Shown piece by piece: positions 1 to 7,304 of a stretch of 64,000 bases of DNA (its first letter is position 1; the number at the start of each line of letters is the position of its first letter). The translations under genes and the position numbers were made by a program. The stretch comes from a virus. The notes beneath the pieces were generated by a model, which had not been told where the DNA came from, did no database searches, and was given only the letters and a program-made list of their open reading frames with translations. The DNA lies in IMG/VR virus record IMGVR_UViG_3300041964_000099, positions 1 to 64,000 of that record. One strand, 5' to 3'.

Positions 1-1053
1 TTGTCTGGAATCGTGGATTTGCGGCCTAACAAAGATCGTCCGATTTTCGGGGATAATTTACCGCCCAACACAACTAAAAAGCAAATCAGCGAGTTTCTGG
101 CCTTAAATTGGGATTCGCTCGCAGCTTTTAGCTATGAAGGCTATCTGCTTCAAGGTCGAGGTTTAATTCTTCTTGACTGGGATAACTCGCTGAATAAAGC
201 GCTCGATCTGATTGAGATTAATAACTCATTGACAGTTGAGCTGCAATGCTTTTACAGTCCGTCAATCTATCTTGGTGAGCGCTCAGAGCTGACGCAGGCA
301 ATGCGCCAAGACGAAGGGTTTGCAAAGCTGTTTGATTACTTTATTAATCGATATGTGCCAGAAACATCAGTAACTTTTGTGCTGGTGTGGGGAGTTACAT
401 CCGATCGCAGCGGGGGTGAGTATGAGCCTTTTACCGTGGCAATATACAATGCCGAAACACCTGTTGAACTTTATAAAAGACAGCGATCGCGACAATCAGA
501 GTTTGAGGTAGGGCCATCCAGGTCAGAAGCTCGCCAAGAAACCTACGATGAATTTGTCAAGAAATACATGCTCTGGAACAGGGAAAACCACGATGTTCTA
601 GAGCCACCGGAATCAAACGCGGATCAGCATCGGTTTTTGGCAGATCATCAATTTCAATTGATGATCTCCTACACCTACTATTACAATCACCACTCAGAGC
701 GTGGCGTTGTTCTAGTGCTGAGAATGCCTGACGGCCATTGGGGAACTTACTATCTGCCCGAACGTGACTTCGACATGGTGTTAGACGGCTGGCAGTCTCC
801 TGAGACGCAGATTGCTGAGTTTCTAAATAGTTTTGACCGGGAGCATGGGTTTGTCTGTGTTCTCTACTATGCCGATAGCGGCGTCTATCGAAGCTTTTCA
901 TTTGAAATACTAGGTGGGGTCAATGCTGGGCCGCCGATGCCCAAAGAGTTTGATATCGACCGACATCTGCCTGTCCAACCCAGCCTGGACGTGCTGCACA
1001 TGCGGCGGCTGTTGGCTGAGCAGTGCAAGAAACATCGCAAGACGAATGTTTAA
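1..1053 (+). CDS. Hypothetical protein, possibly incomplete at the left edge
   Basis: The frame is open from base 1, where a TTG could be a start, so the gene may begin outside the window. The 350 visible residues fall into two halves joined by a polar stretch around residues 160-205. Each half has alternating beta-like hydrophobic strands (VTFVLVWGV, VLYYADSGVY) and acidic or aromatic turns. There is no signal peptide and no recognised catalytic motif. It ends eight bases into the next small gene, so the two are probably translationally coupled. I do not recognise the family. Confidence 0.75.
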   Translation: MSGIVDLRPNKDRPIFGDNLPPNTTKKQISEFLALNWDSLAAFSYEGYLLQGRGLILLDWDNSLNKALDLIEINNSLTVELQCFYSPSIYLGERSELTQAMRQDEGFAKLFDYFINRYVPETSVTFVLVWGVTSDRSGGEYEPFTVAIYNAETPVELYKRQRSRQSEFEVGPSRSEARQETYDEFVKKYMLWNRENHDVLEPPESNADQHRFLADHQFQLMISYTYYYNHHSERGVVLVLRMPDGHWGTYYLPERDFDMVLDGWQSPETQIAEFLNSFDREHGFVCVLYYADSGVYRSFSFEILGGVNAGPPMPKEFDIDRHLPVQPSLDVLHMRRLLAEQCKKHRKTNV

Positions 1054-1198
1054 TGCGGCAGTTATTCTTTTGATGAGCATCTGGCTGATACTGCCGGGGG
1101 GAAGCTGGCTGGCTCGATCGGCTGTAGCGATCGCGCTGCTGGTTACGGTCTGGACAGTTTGGCGAGCGCGATCGCGTAGGTCGCCTCCCAAAATTTAG
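1046..1198 (+). CDS. Small two-helix membrane protein
   Basis: This 50-residue reading frame starts with an ATG that overlaps the stop of the preceding gene by eight bases, the usual arrangement for translational coupling. It has two hydrophobic stretches, about residues 3-17 (AAVILLMSIWLIL) and 23-41 (WLARSAVAIALLVTVWTVW). A basic tail follows (RARSRR), predicting a hairpin in the cytoplasmic membrane with both ends inside. No family is recognised. A holin-like or partner role for the upstream protein is possible but unsupported. Confidence 0.5.
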   Translation: MFNAAVILLMSIWLILPGGSWLARSAVAIALLVTVWTVWRARSRRSPPKI

Positions 1199-1239
1199 GG
1201 TGCGCCTTTTAAGCCAAAATGGTGCACCTTGCACCCTAA
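1195..1239. repeat. Inverted repeat, 9-bp arms TTAGGGTGC/GCACCCTAA
   Basis: The arms lie at 1195-1203 and 1231-1239 with 27 bases between them, just after the stop of the small membrane protein. The same arms with the same 27-base spacing occur at 57594-57638 inside a gene near the other end of the window. It could be a small repeat element, a protein-binding site or a weak terminator. Confidence 0.5.
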
Positions 1240-1321
1240 GTTTTTGCAGAGGGCGATCGAAGCCGCTGCCCAGCACGCCAGCAGATGATATGATGAAATC
1301 TGCACTTCGGGCGCTAAATCT

Positions 1322-1359
1322 GACAAAAGGGGCAGCCAATTTTGGTTGCCCCTTTTGTC
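1322..1359. terminator. Strong hairpin between convergent genes
   Basis: The arms at 1322-1339 and 1342-1359 pair over 18 positions with one G-T wobble and a two-base loop. The outer arms contain CAAAA/TTTTG, so an A-run on one side and a T-run on the other suit termination in both directions. It sits between the plus-strand genes ending at 1198 and the minus-strand gene ending at 1443. Confidence 0.7.
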
Positions 1360-1442
1360 GTGAATCGCTTATCCTACAAGAACAGGAAACGGTTCTTTTC
1401 CAACGCAAAAAGTGGGTGCAGTCATTTGATTGCGCCCGCTTT

Positions 1443-2003
1443 TTATGTGAATCGCCATTGCTCAGCAGTCATGAACGGCACACCAGCCGCGATCGCTGCC
1501 GCATTGTCTTCTGGGCGATCGCCCACCATTAATGCTTTCACCTGTGGAATAGGGTTGTAGCTTGCCTGATTGTGCGCGATCGCCAGCATCAGCATTCCAG
1601 CGTTCGGCTTCCGATAGTGGCCTGCAAATTTCTCGTACTGCGGCCATTGCTCGTGAACTGCAATGTTTTGCACTCCACTAACACGCCAGCAGAGTAACCC
1701 AGAGAAGTCAGGACAGAAGTACGCTTCACTCACCTTGCCATTGAAAAACTCCAGGCAAAATAGCATCTCTGCGATCGTGGATTCAAGCGTCTTGTGTCCG
1801 GCTTCAACTCCGCCCTGGTTCGAGACAATCGCAGGCTGCCAGCCATCGGCAACATAGCGATCGATCGCGGCTGCAACCCCTGGCAGCAGCTCTTGATCAT
1901 TAAAATCTTGCACGTATCGCTGGCCGGACGCAGGTTTAACTAGCGTGCCATCTTTATCTAGCAGCAGCAGCTTCAGAATCTGGCCCGTATCATTCCGTGT
2001 CAT
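1443..2003 (-). CDS. HAD superfamily (class IIIA-like) phosphatase
   Basis: All four HAD motifs are visible in the 186-residue product. Motif I is DKDGT at residues 16-20 (nucleophile Asp16, acid/base Asp18) and motif II is SNQ at 61-63. Motif III is the Lys in RKPNAGM near 131, and motif IV is GDRPED near 159. The RKPNAGM and SNQGG patterns resemble histidinol-phosphate and heptose-bisphosphate phosphatases and polynucleotide kinase 3'-phosphatases. The substrate is unknown; a nucleotide or DNA-end phosphate would suit the neighbours. The start overlaps the stop of the upstream MazG-like gene by four bases (ATGA), so the two are co-translated. Cytoplasmic. Confidence 0.9.
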   Translation of the reverse strand: MTRNDTGQILKLLLLDKDGTLVKPASGQRYVQDFNDQELLPGVAAAIDRYVADGWQPAIVSNQGGVEAGHKTLESTIAEMLFCLEFFNGKVSEAYFCPDFSGLLCWRVSGVQNIAVHEQWPQYEKFAGHYRKPNAGMLMLAIAHNQASYNPIPQVKALMVGDRPEDNAAAIAAGVPFMTAEQWRFT

Positions 2004-2305
2004 TTCGTGTCATTCCGTGTTATCAGCTCGTCAGTTTCTTGTCTTCCTCTATTGCACAACTGAATTGCGCCTTGGACTGCTGTGGCAGCAACTTGAATAA
2101 GTTCAAAAGGATCGGGGTCATTTTCTTTGACGCTATCCCAGAACTCGTCTAGTTCCTCTAGCAATACCGCATAAAGCTCATGTGAGCTATTGAATCTGCC
2201 ATGTTCAGCAGCAGCGGCAACCATTTCATCTTGAACCGCATCAAAGATGGTTGTTGATGTAATTTGCAATGCTTTGTTTGTATGTCGCTTCATTTTAGAT
2301 GCCAA
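2000..2305 (-). CDS. MazG-like nucleotide pyrophosphohydrolase, putative
   Basis: The 101-residue protein is predicted to be mostly helical. Its core, EELDEFWDSVK followed by ELIQVAATA, matches the E-x2-D style acidic helices of all-alpha NTP pyrophosphohydrolases (MazG/dUTPase-like) often seen in phages and plasmids. Those enzymes bind magnesium through such acidic helices and hydrolyse NTPs or dNTPs to the monophosphate. A second ATG at 2293 would avoid overlap with the recombinase stop at 2295 and is an equally good start. It sits between the recombinase and the HAD phosphatase on the same strand. Family assignment is by motif only. Confidence 0.6.
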   Translation of the reverse strand: MASKMKRHTNKALQITSTTIFDAVQDEMVAAAAEHGRFNSSHELYAVLLEELDEFWDSVKENDPDPFELIQVAATAVQGAIQLCNRGRQETDELITRNDTK

Positions 2306-3281
2306 GTTTCAAAGCCTGAACTGCCTCATGCTTCTTGTCTTCCTGCCGCTGGTCATACTTTGCCGTCGTTGCCGGATCGGAGTGCCCGACCAGGCGCTGC
2401 ACAAGAATGATATCGACCCCGGCCTTAAGTAAGTATGTGATAAAAGTTCGGCGAAAGTCATGCGGTGAACAGTCTGGAATGCCAGCTTGTTGCACCCGCT
2501 TTTTGAGCATCACAAGCACCGCTTGAGACTGAAGCGGATTAGGAGAATAGATTAAATTGTCTCCCCGGTTAATCGGGCAGAACAATGGCCCCGGTCTATC
2601 ACCCCGGCGATCGAGCCAGCGCTGTACAGGTGGGATAGCATAGGTCGGCAGGTAAGTAATGCGCGACTTGCGCCCTTTACCATTTAGCACTTTGACGCTG
2701 CCAGTGGTGAGATCAACTTCTTCGCGCATCAGATTCACGACTTCCGATCGCCGCAGGCCCGCGCACAAAATGCCGAGCATTCCAGCATCGCGATCGCCCG
2801 CTGCGGTGGCTTCAGCCTCGCAAACTGCAAACAATTTGCCCAGCTCCGCTTCAGTCAGGGCACGGCCAGACTGAAACTCTTCGGCTTTGATGTCAGCAAT
2901 GTTTGCCGCGCGATGGAAAGTTTCTGTCTCCATCTGCCCCAGCTCCCAGGCTGCACGCAGCGTCTTGCGCAACGCGCAGAGCATTCGATTTGCAGTCTTC
3001 GGAGCATAAAGCGTCATCAGCACCGATCGCAGCGCGACCGTGTGCTGATAGCGCAGTTGTGCCCAGTCGAAGGAGACTGCATCATGCTGCCCGCTCGTGA
3101 GTAGCCCTGCCATCTTATTGAGAGCGCCCAGCATGGTCGGGCGCGAAGATGCCCCTAACTGTGCCAAATAAAGCAGTGCAGGCCGCTCATCTGAAGGGCG
3201 CGGGGAGACCCAGCCCAGCTCGCCAGAGGGAGAGTGAACAAGGGTAGCTGGGATAGGTAGAGGAGCGACACGAGCAGTCAT
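2295..3281 (-). CDS. Tyrosine recombinase / phage-type integrase
   Basis: Numbered from the ATG at 3281 (328 residues), the C-terminal catalytic domain has the full active-site set. These are Arg in AGLRRSE (about 177), Lys in GKGRKSR (about 203-205), His-x-x-Arg in HDFRR (274-277), His in VGHSD (300) and the nucleophile Tyr309 in TAKYD. Residues 30-130 form the helical core-binding (SAM-like) domain. An upstream ATG at 3344 would add 21 residues and overlap the next gene. The enzyme would integrate, excise or resolve the element by site-specific strand exchange. It is of XerC/XerD size with no obvious arm-binding domain. No attachment site could be identified by eye. Confidence 0.93.
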   Translation of the reverse strand: MTARVAPLPIPATLVHSPSGELGWVSPRPSDERPALLYLAQLGASSRPTMLGALNKMAGLLTSGQHDAVSFDWAQLRYQHTVALRSVLMTLYAPKTANRMLCALRKTLRAAWELGQMETETFHRAANIADIKAEEFQSGRALTEAELGKLFAVCEAEATAAGDRDAGMLGILCAGLRRSEVVNLMREEVDLTTGSVKVLNGKGRKSRITYLPTYAIPPVQRWLDRRGDRPGPLFCPINRGDNLIYSPNPLQSQAVLVMLKKRVQQAGIPDCSPHDFRRTFITYLLKAGVDIILVQRLVGHSDPATTAKYDQRQEDKKHEAVQALKLGI

Positions 3282-3321
3282 GAGAAGTGAAAGTGAGAAG
3301 TTAAACCTAGTGTTCCCAGCG

Positions 3322-3669
3322 TCAGAGACTGCCCTGAACGACATGATCGCGCAGCTCTAAACCCAAGAAGCCGCGAGAAATGTAAGGGGTGTCTTTCCCA
3401 ACCAAAATTTTGAGTTTGAGATCGGGTCGGTTGAGTTTGGCGATCGCATCGTCTCGCCAGTTCTCCATCACTGAAACCATCTCCTCGCTGTGCATCACCA
3501 GCAGCACTGAGGAACCACGGCTCGCTGTTGCGATCGCATCCACGAGCATTGCAGTGGTGCGGCCTGAGCGCCGGGGATATTCAGGATTGACCCGTGCTTT
3601 CTCTTGAAAAAATTCGATCGGTTGCAGGCTGAGCTGCTTGAGAATTTCATCTTGGTTCAGGCTAGTCAT
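3322..3669 (-). CDS. Small P-loop-like protein of unknown function
   Basis: This 115-residue protein contains PRRSGRTTAML (about residues 32-42), which resembles a degenerate Walker A motif of the GRTT type. It is followed by a helix and a beta strand (SSVLLVMHS) as in P-loop folds. The Walker lysine is replaced (Arg in SGRTT), and no clear Walker B is seen in so short a protein. It may be a truncated or regulatory NTPase-like domain. It lies upstream of the recombinase on the same strand with a short overlap if the longer recombinase start is used. Confidence 0.6.
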   Translation of the reverse strand: MTSLNQDEILKQLSLQPIEFFQEKARVNPEYPRRSGRTTAMLVDAIATASRGSSVLLVMHSEEMVSVMENWRDDAIAKLNRPDLKLKILVGKDTPYISRGFLGLELRDHVVQGSL

Positions 3670-3690
3670 GGTGGAAAGGAAAAGTAAAGG

Positions 3691-4062
3691 TCATGAGGAT
3701 GTTTGCTCATCCTTCCCTAATTCTGATTGCTGGAGCGCGGCCACGATCGTCCGATGCCCTTGCAGTGCAGCATCCCAGCTTTCATAGCGCCACTGGACTT
3801 TTGGCAGTTTCGCTTCTATCTCCTCATCTTCTGCAAACAGCATCGTTTCAAATAAAATTGCCTCACCGCCTGGTCGATACTGCAAGTTCATGGGTGTGAA
3901 GACGGTACAGACCCGAACTCCCTTTACCCTGTCTGCTCCAACGATGCAGCTCGCTTCATTTTCCGCGTGCCAGATGGCGGCAGACAGAAAATCGGTAGGA
4001 ATCGGCTGGCGATCGCTGCCCAAGATATAGAACGAAAACCGTTTTTTAAGGTCTGGCCGCAT
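3691..4062 (-). CDS. Hypothetical protein, first gene of the minus-strand recombinase cluster
   Basis: The 123-residue product begins MRPDLKKRFSFYILGSD and is a soluble mixed alpha/beta protein with no recognised motif. It is the promoter-proximal gene of the minus-strand run ending with the HAD phosphatase. Upstream, a TATAAT hexamer on the minus strand (4093 to 4088) is a candidate -10, without a convincing -35. The 164 bases to the divergent gene at 4227 would hold the shared control region. Confidence 0.6.
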   Translation of the reverse strand: MRPDLKKRFSFYILGSDRQPIPTDFLSAAIWHAENEASCIVGADRVKGVRVCTVFTPMNLQYRPGGEAILFETMLFAEDEEIEAKLPKVQWRYESWDAALQGHRTIVAALQQSELGKDEQTSS

Positions 4063-4226
4063 AAATGTATTTTGCCCTGAAACACTGATTATAGGAAGCT
4101 AAAATGTACCTTTTAGTTGTCTATTCCCTGTCAAGGGTGTTGCACCTCTGATTGCAGGCTGATTACAGCTCTAGACCCCCACACCCGATCGTGGGAATCC
4201 TAAACTTATTCTCCCTGAGCAAAATC

Positions 4227-4631
4227 ATGACCTCAACTGAATCGCCAACGCCGACCCGTCGCCGCAGGCAAACCAAAAAAACGATCGCGCAGCCCGCGCA
4301 GCCTGCGCCTTCATCAGAAATTGCAACAGGACTATCGATCGACACACTAATTTCACGAATTGAGGGGTCACAGCCCCTTGACGAAAATACCCCTACTCTG
4401 CTGCAAGGTGAAATTGTCGCTGTACTATTTACCGCTGAATCAGCACAGAAGAAATCAATCAATCTTTCAGCTCGAATCTCGACAAGTTCAGACAGGTTGA
4501 AAAAAGATTTGTCATCACTTTGTTATCAACTATCGTTAGGGTTGATAGATGCTGTCTGGTTGTCAGACGCCATCGGTGCAACAGTTCTAGTTCGTTCGAG
4601 TCTTGCATTTGAAGCGGAAAAATCCGCTTAA
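4227..4631 (+). CDS. Hypothetical protein with basic disordered N-terminus
   Basis: I chose the ATG at 4227 (134 residues). An upstream in-frame ATG at 4152 would add 25 residues of unlikely sequence. Residues 5-30 are basic and low in complexity (TPTRRRRQTKKT), suggesting DNA or RNA contact. The rest is predicted helical with no known motif. It is the first gene of the plus strand and is divergent from the recombinase cluster. Confidence 0.55.
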   Translation: MTSTESPTPTRRRRQTKKTIAQPAQPAPSSEIATGLSIDTLISRIEGSQPLDENTPTLLQGEIVAVLFTAESAQKKSINLSARISTSSDRLKKDLSSLCYQLSLGLIDAVWLSDAIGATVLVRSSLAFEAEKSA

Positions 4632-4718
4632 AGATAGAGCAAAACTCGCTACGGATAACGCCTTTGAGTGCTGGCTGTTACACTTAAACTTGACAGAAAA
4701 TACTTAATTCATTCACTC

Positions 4719-5426
4719 ATGAAGCGTATTTTGACTGTAGAAAAAGTGGCAGAAACTTCAATCTTCATGCCTCAAAGTGGCAATCGCGCCCGACAGAAAG
4801 AACAGAGACCTCGTTACACTCTCTATGTTCCTGCAACGCTAGCGAAAGAAATTGAAGCAACACGCTTGCCAGGAGATTTGCAGACCGAACCGCTTTCCCG
4901 CTTGCTGCGGCGGCTGGTGGTTGCAATTCGCGAGCGAAAAGCGCCCAAACCGCCAAATCGCTTCGATATACCAGCGCTGGAGACGCGAACAGAGCTGTAT
5001 TCGTTTCGGCCTGAGATGTGCGGCAATCGCCTGATCGAGAACTGGCTGAGGCGCTGGGAGCGAGAGCATGGTAAACGCAACAAGCAAGCTGTGCTGAACT
5101 ATCTATTTGAGTGGGCCGTACAATTGCCCAGTTGCCCGCCGATCGAGTCAGCAGTTGAGGCAGCCTTCTGGCTGCCTCAAGATGAGCGCTTCTCGGTTCT
5201 CACTGCACTGTTACATCTGCGGCTGCGGTGCAGTGACAGTCATGCTCGGCAGTTTCTCAGCGAACTGGAACAGCTCGATCACATCAAATTAATCCATTGC
5301 CACAACCTACCCCGATCGATGCCCTCGCTGGTCGTGGGCGGACGGCAAGTAAATGTAGTTCTTCGCCATGACTCACTCAAAGGGGCCATCCAAGGGGCGA
5401 TCGGGATACCGCAAGCCCAACGCTAA
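4719..5426 (+). CDS. Hypothetical DNA-binding-like protein, paralogue A
   Basis: With the ATG at 4719 the product has 235 residues. It starts with a basic segment, then RYTLYVPATLAKEIE, a strand-helix pattern like a ribbon-helix-helix domain, followed by LSRLLRRLVVAIRERK. The middle (LYSFRPE) and the C-terminal half, including a CSDSHARQFLSELEQLDHIKL stretch, align with the gene that follows and overlaps its end. The pair is a tandem duplication that has diverged. A DNA-binding role is inferred from the N-terminal pattern and the basic charge only. Confidence 0.65.
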   Translation: MKRILTVEKVAETSIFMPQSGNRARQKEQRPRYTLYVPATLAKEIEATRLPGDLQTEPLSRLLRRLVVAIRERKAPKPPNRFDIPALETRTELYSFRPEMCGNRLIENWLRRWEREHGKRNKQAVLNYLFEWAVQLPSCPPIESAVEAAFWLPQDERFSVLTALLHLRLRCSDSHARQFLSELEQLDHIKLIHCHNLPRSMPSLVVGGRQVNVVLRHDSLKGAIQGAIGIPQAQR

Positions 5427-5967
5427 ACGGCAGAAGTATTCCTGGTCAACGACGCTGACTCAGCAGGACAGAATCAGACTGCATCGCTTTGAAGGTGAGG
5501 ATTTACAACCTTGCCTTAATCGCCTGCTCAGACGGCTGGCGATCGCCATTGAGAACAATTCAGCGCCACCGGAACCAGCCGCACTGAATGAGCCGAATGA
5601 AGCAGTTTATTCACTGCGGCCTGAGCCAATTGTTGCAGCACTGATAGAGCAGCGGCTTCAGAAAGAGGAGGGTCGCGGCAGAGTGCAGCGAGCCTTGTTT
5701 AGCCTGGTAAATTGGGCGCTGGAGTTGCCAGTTACAGGGCAGCTCGCTTCGGCTGAGGAAGCAATGGGAGTGCTGCGGCAGTTTCGCGGCCAGCGGCTGA
5801 AGGCTGAAGACGTGAAGGATTTGCTGACGAACCAATGCACCGATGCCCAGGCCCGATCGTGGCTGTGGGAGCTGCACAGCGCTGGCAAAATCCGCCTAGT
5901 TACTTCGCCCAGCAAAGGCATTCAGATAGGCTCAAAAAACAACTACTACTACATTGATTTCTTCTGA
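5368..5967 (+). CDS. Hypothetical DNA-binding-like protein, paralogue B
   Basis: The 199-residue product shares with its upstream neighbour the order basic N-terminus, LNRLLRRLAIAIE, VYSLRPEP, a central helical part ending NWALELP, and a C-terminal CTDAQARSWLWELHSAGKIRL. The C-terminal part looks like a small winged-helix-type domain. The start overlaps the end of paralogue A by 59 bases in another frame. It ends in an unusual YYYIDFF. No function is assigned. Confidence 0.65.
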   Translation: MTHSKGPSKGRSGYRKPNAKRQKYSWSTTLTQQDRIRLHRFEGEDLQPCLNRLLRRLAIAIENNSAPPEPAALNEPNEAVYSLRPEPIVAALIEQRLQKEEGRGRVQRALFSLVNWALELPVTGQLASAEEAMGVLRQFRGQRLKAEDVKDLLTNQCTDAQARSWLWELHSAGKIRLVTSPSKGIQIGSKNNYYYIDFF

Positions 5968-6030
5968 TTTTAGGCGTTCGTTTTTAGACATCTATGCAAT
6001 CTGGCTGACAAAAATTGCTGCAACAATAGC

Positions 6031-6114
6031 GCGTGGATCGCTCGATCGAGTTGAGGCAAAATCGTCAGCGATCCACGCATTCGTGATCCACAAGGCGAAC
6101 GATCCAGCGATCCA
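6031..6114. repeat. GATCCA repeat cluster with 12-bp inverted repeat
   Basis: The inverted repeat GCGTGGATCGCT (6031-6042) and AGCGATCCACGC (6067-6078) frames a 24-base spacer. GATCCA recurs in direct orientation at 6070, 6085, 6101 and 6109. The pattern suggests a regulator or initiator binding array upstream of the promoter at 6223. Coincidence with the CGATCG-rich background is possible. Confidence 0.4.
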
Positions 6115-6222
6115 CTGATCCCCTAGAAAACCAGTATTCGGGAGCGCTGTATTCTTTGCTATGAGAGAGTTTCAACCTGTATGCCAAAGTTGCGGCTTCA
6201 TGAAAAATTTGCTAAAATGGTC

Positions 6223-6251
6223 TTGACAACGAATCGCGAATAAGGTATAAG
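6223..6251 (+). promoter_or_regulatory. Sigma-70-type promoter
   Basis: TTGACA at 6223-6228 and TATAAG at 6246-6251 are separated by 17 bases, a near-consensus arrangement. It points toward the gene at 6548 and gives a long leader. Confidence 0.6.
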
Positions 6252-6547
6252 GAAACCTCGCTGTTTGGCGTCTCTTCATGTTTGTAAAGTTTGTGTAAAG
6301 TCTGAGCGCTTTTGGACAACTACCGAAGTTTGTATGCAATATTGAATTCACGGCGCAAGTCACTCACTCACCGCCAACAAAGTTAGAAGTTGATAGTACG
6401 CTTACAGCCGATCGCGACTGTACAGCCGATCTCGATTTCTCAAGACTTTTACCCCGCTAGCGATAGCAATTGTGCATTCTGATAGGTTGCACTTCTGCTA
6501 TCGGTAATCGGTAGCAATTCACCCTAAATTTTGGAGATCTTCAAGTC

Positions 6548-7240
6548 ATGCGTATTCAACTAAGCAACCTAGATCGCTCGGTATCCCAAGAAATCAAGGT
6601 AGCCAAAACAGCGAAATCCTTCACAACCTATCGCCTAACAAATCGAGGTGAATCAGGCGCAATCTGGCAAATTTACAATGAAAAATCACCTCAGCCGATC
6701 GTTCTAATTCAGTTGGATGTTGACTTTGGCATCAAATGGGCGATCGTTGGAACGATTAGCGCTGTAGAAGTTGAGAAGTTGTTTAACGTCCTACTTCTTG
6801 AAGCGTTCGATCACTTGCCGAATCAAGATTTTAATCTGTCCACTGCAACCGGATCGATCCTGTTGGCGGTAGCGCTGCAAGTGATGGATGTAGCAGGAAT
6901 TGATTTTTCAACTGCTGGAATCAATGCTTCACCTAGCCTTAACATGGCAACGGCTGAGGATTGGTTAGAGGCTTATCAAACTGTCAGCACTCGCGCTAAC
7001 CTCGATCCTCGATTCTTTGCCGAATTCGTTTCGATCATGTCCGATCACAACGTCACGATCAAAACTTCGATCCCTATCACTGAGGCAGAAGCCACACCGC
7101 AAACTGAGGCAGAAGCCACACCGCAAACTGAGGCAGAAGCCACACCGCAAACTGAGGCAGAAGCCACACCGCAAACCACATCTAAGCCTAGAAATAAGCG
7201 CAAAGCGGAGGAAGTGCAAACCGTAGCAGTATCAGTCTAG
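6548..7240 (+). CDS. Hypothetical protein with repetitive C-terminal tail
   Basis: The 230-residue product has an acidic alpha/beta N-terminal part (residues 1-175). Four perfect copies of the octapeptide TEAEATPQ follow, then a basic tail (SKPRNKRKAEE) like a nucleic-acid or nuclear-localisation-type patch. A weak GGAG lies 14 bases before the ATG. It is the first gene after the long leader and is followed by a hairpin and the larger gene at 7305. The unusual leader and repeat tail suggest a structural or DNA-associated abundant protein, which is speculative. Confidence 0.7.
   Translation: MRIQLSNLDRSVSQEIKVAKTAKSFTTYRLTNRGESGAIWQIYNEKSPQPIVLIQLDVDFGIKWAIVGTISAVEVEKLFNVLLLEAFDHLPNQDFNLSTATGSILLAVALQVMDVAGIDFSTAGINASPSLNMATAEDWLEAYQTVSTRANLDPRFFAEFVSIMSDHNVTIKTSIPITEAEATPQTEAEATPQTEAEATPQTEAEATPQTTSKPRNKRKAEEVQTVAVSV
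7079..7174 (+). repeat. Four perfect 24-bp tandem repeats in coding sequence
   Basis: The unit starts ACTGAGGCAGAAGCC and is repeated at 7079, 7103, 7127 and 7151 with no substitutions. It encodes TEAEATPQ four times. Perfect identity implies recent expansion, and the copy number may vary between strains. Confidence 0.95.
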
Positions 7241-7250
7241 ATCTCTCGCT

Positions 7251-7273
7251 TGGGGAGAGGCTACCTCTCCCCA
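7251..7273. other. Intergenic hairpin
   Basis: TGGGGAGAGG (7251-7260) pairs exactly with CCTCTCCCCA (7264-7273) over a three-base loop. It is followed by an A-run rather than a T-run, so it is probably not a plus-strand terminator. It may stabilise the upstream mRNA end or modulate readthrough. Confidence 0.5.
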
Positions 7274-7304
7274 AAAAATCAACCTTACCCAAACTTTAAG
7301 CATT

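Larger units (their letters stand above)
5968..6547. other. Non-coding control region, 580 bp
   Basis: I see no credible gene here. It holds a cluster of GATCCA repeats with an inverted repeat (6031-6114), a good sigma-70-type promoter (6223-6251) and a direct repeat TACAGCCGATC at 6403 and 6421. Nearer the gene at 6548 there are imperfect copies of GATAGCAATT/GGTAGCAATT (about 6462 and 6500). The spacing implies a leader of roughly 290 bases. Confidence 0.6.

Noticed and set aside
920-1560. Several short frames on both strands
   Set aside because: They overlap the hairpins or the better supported genes at 1, 1046 and 1443 and are basic, low-complexity shadows of them.
6172-6363. 63-codon minus-strand frame in the control region
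   Set aside because: It crosses the near-consensus promoter at 6223 and shows no ribosome site or protein-like pattern.
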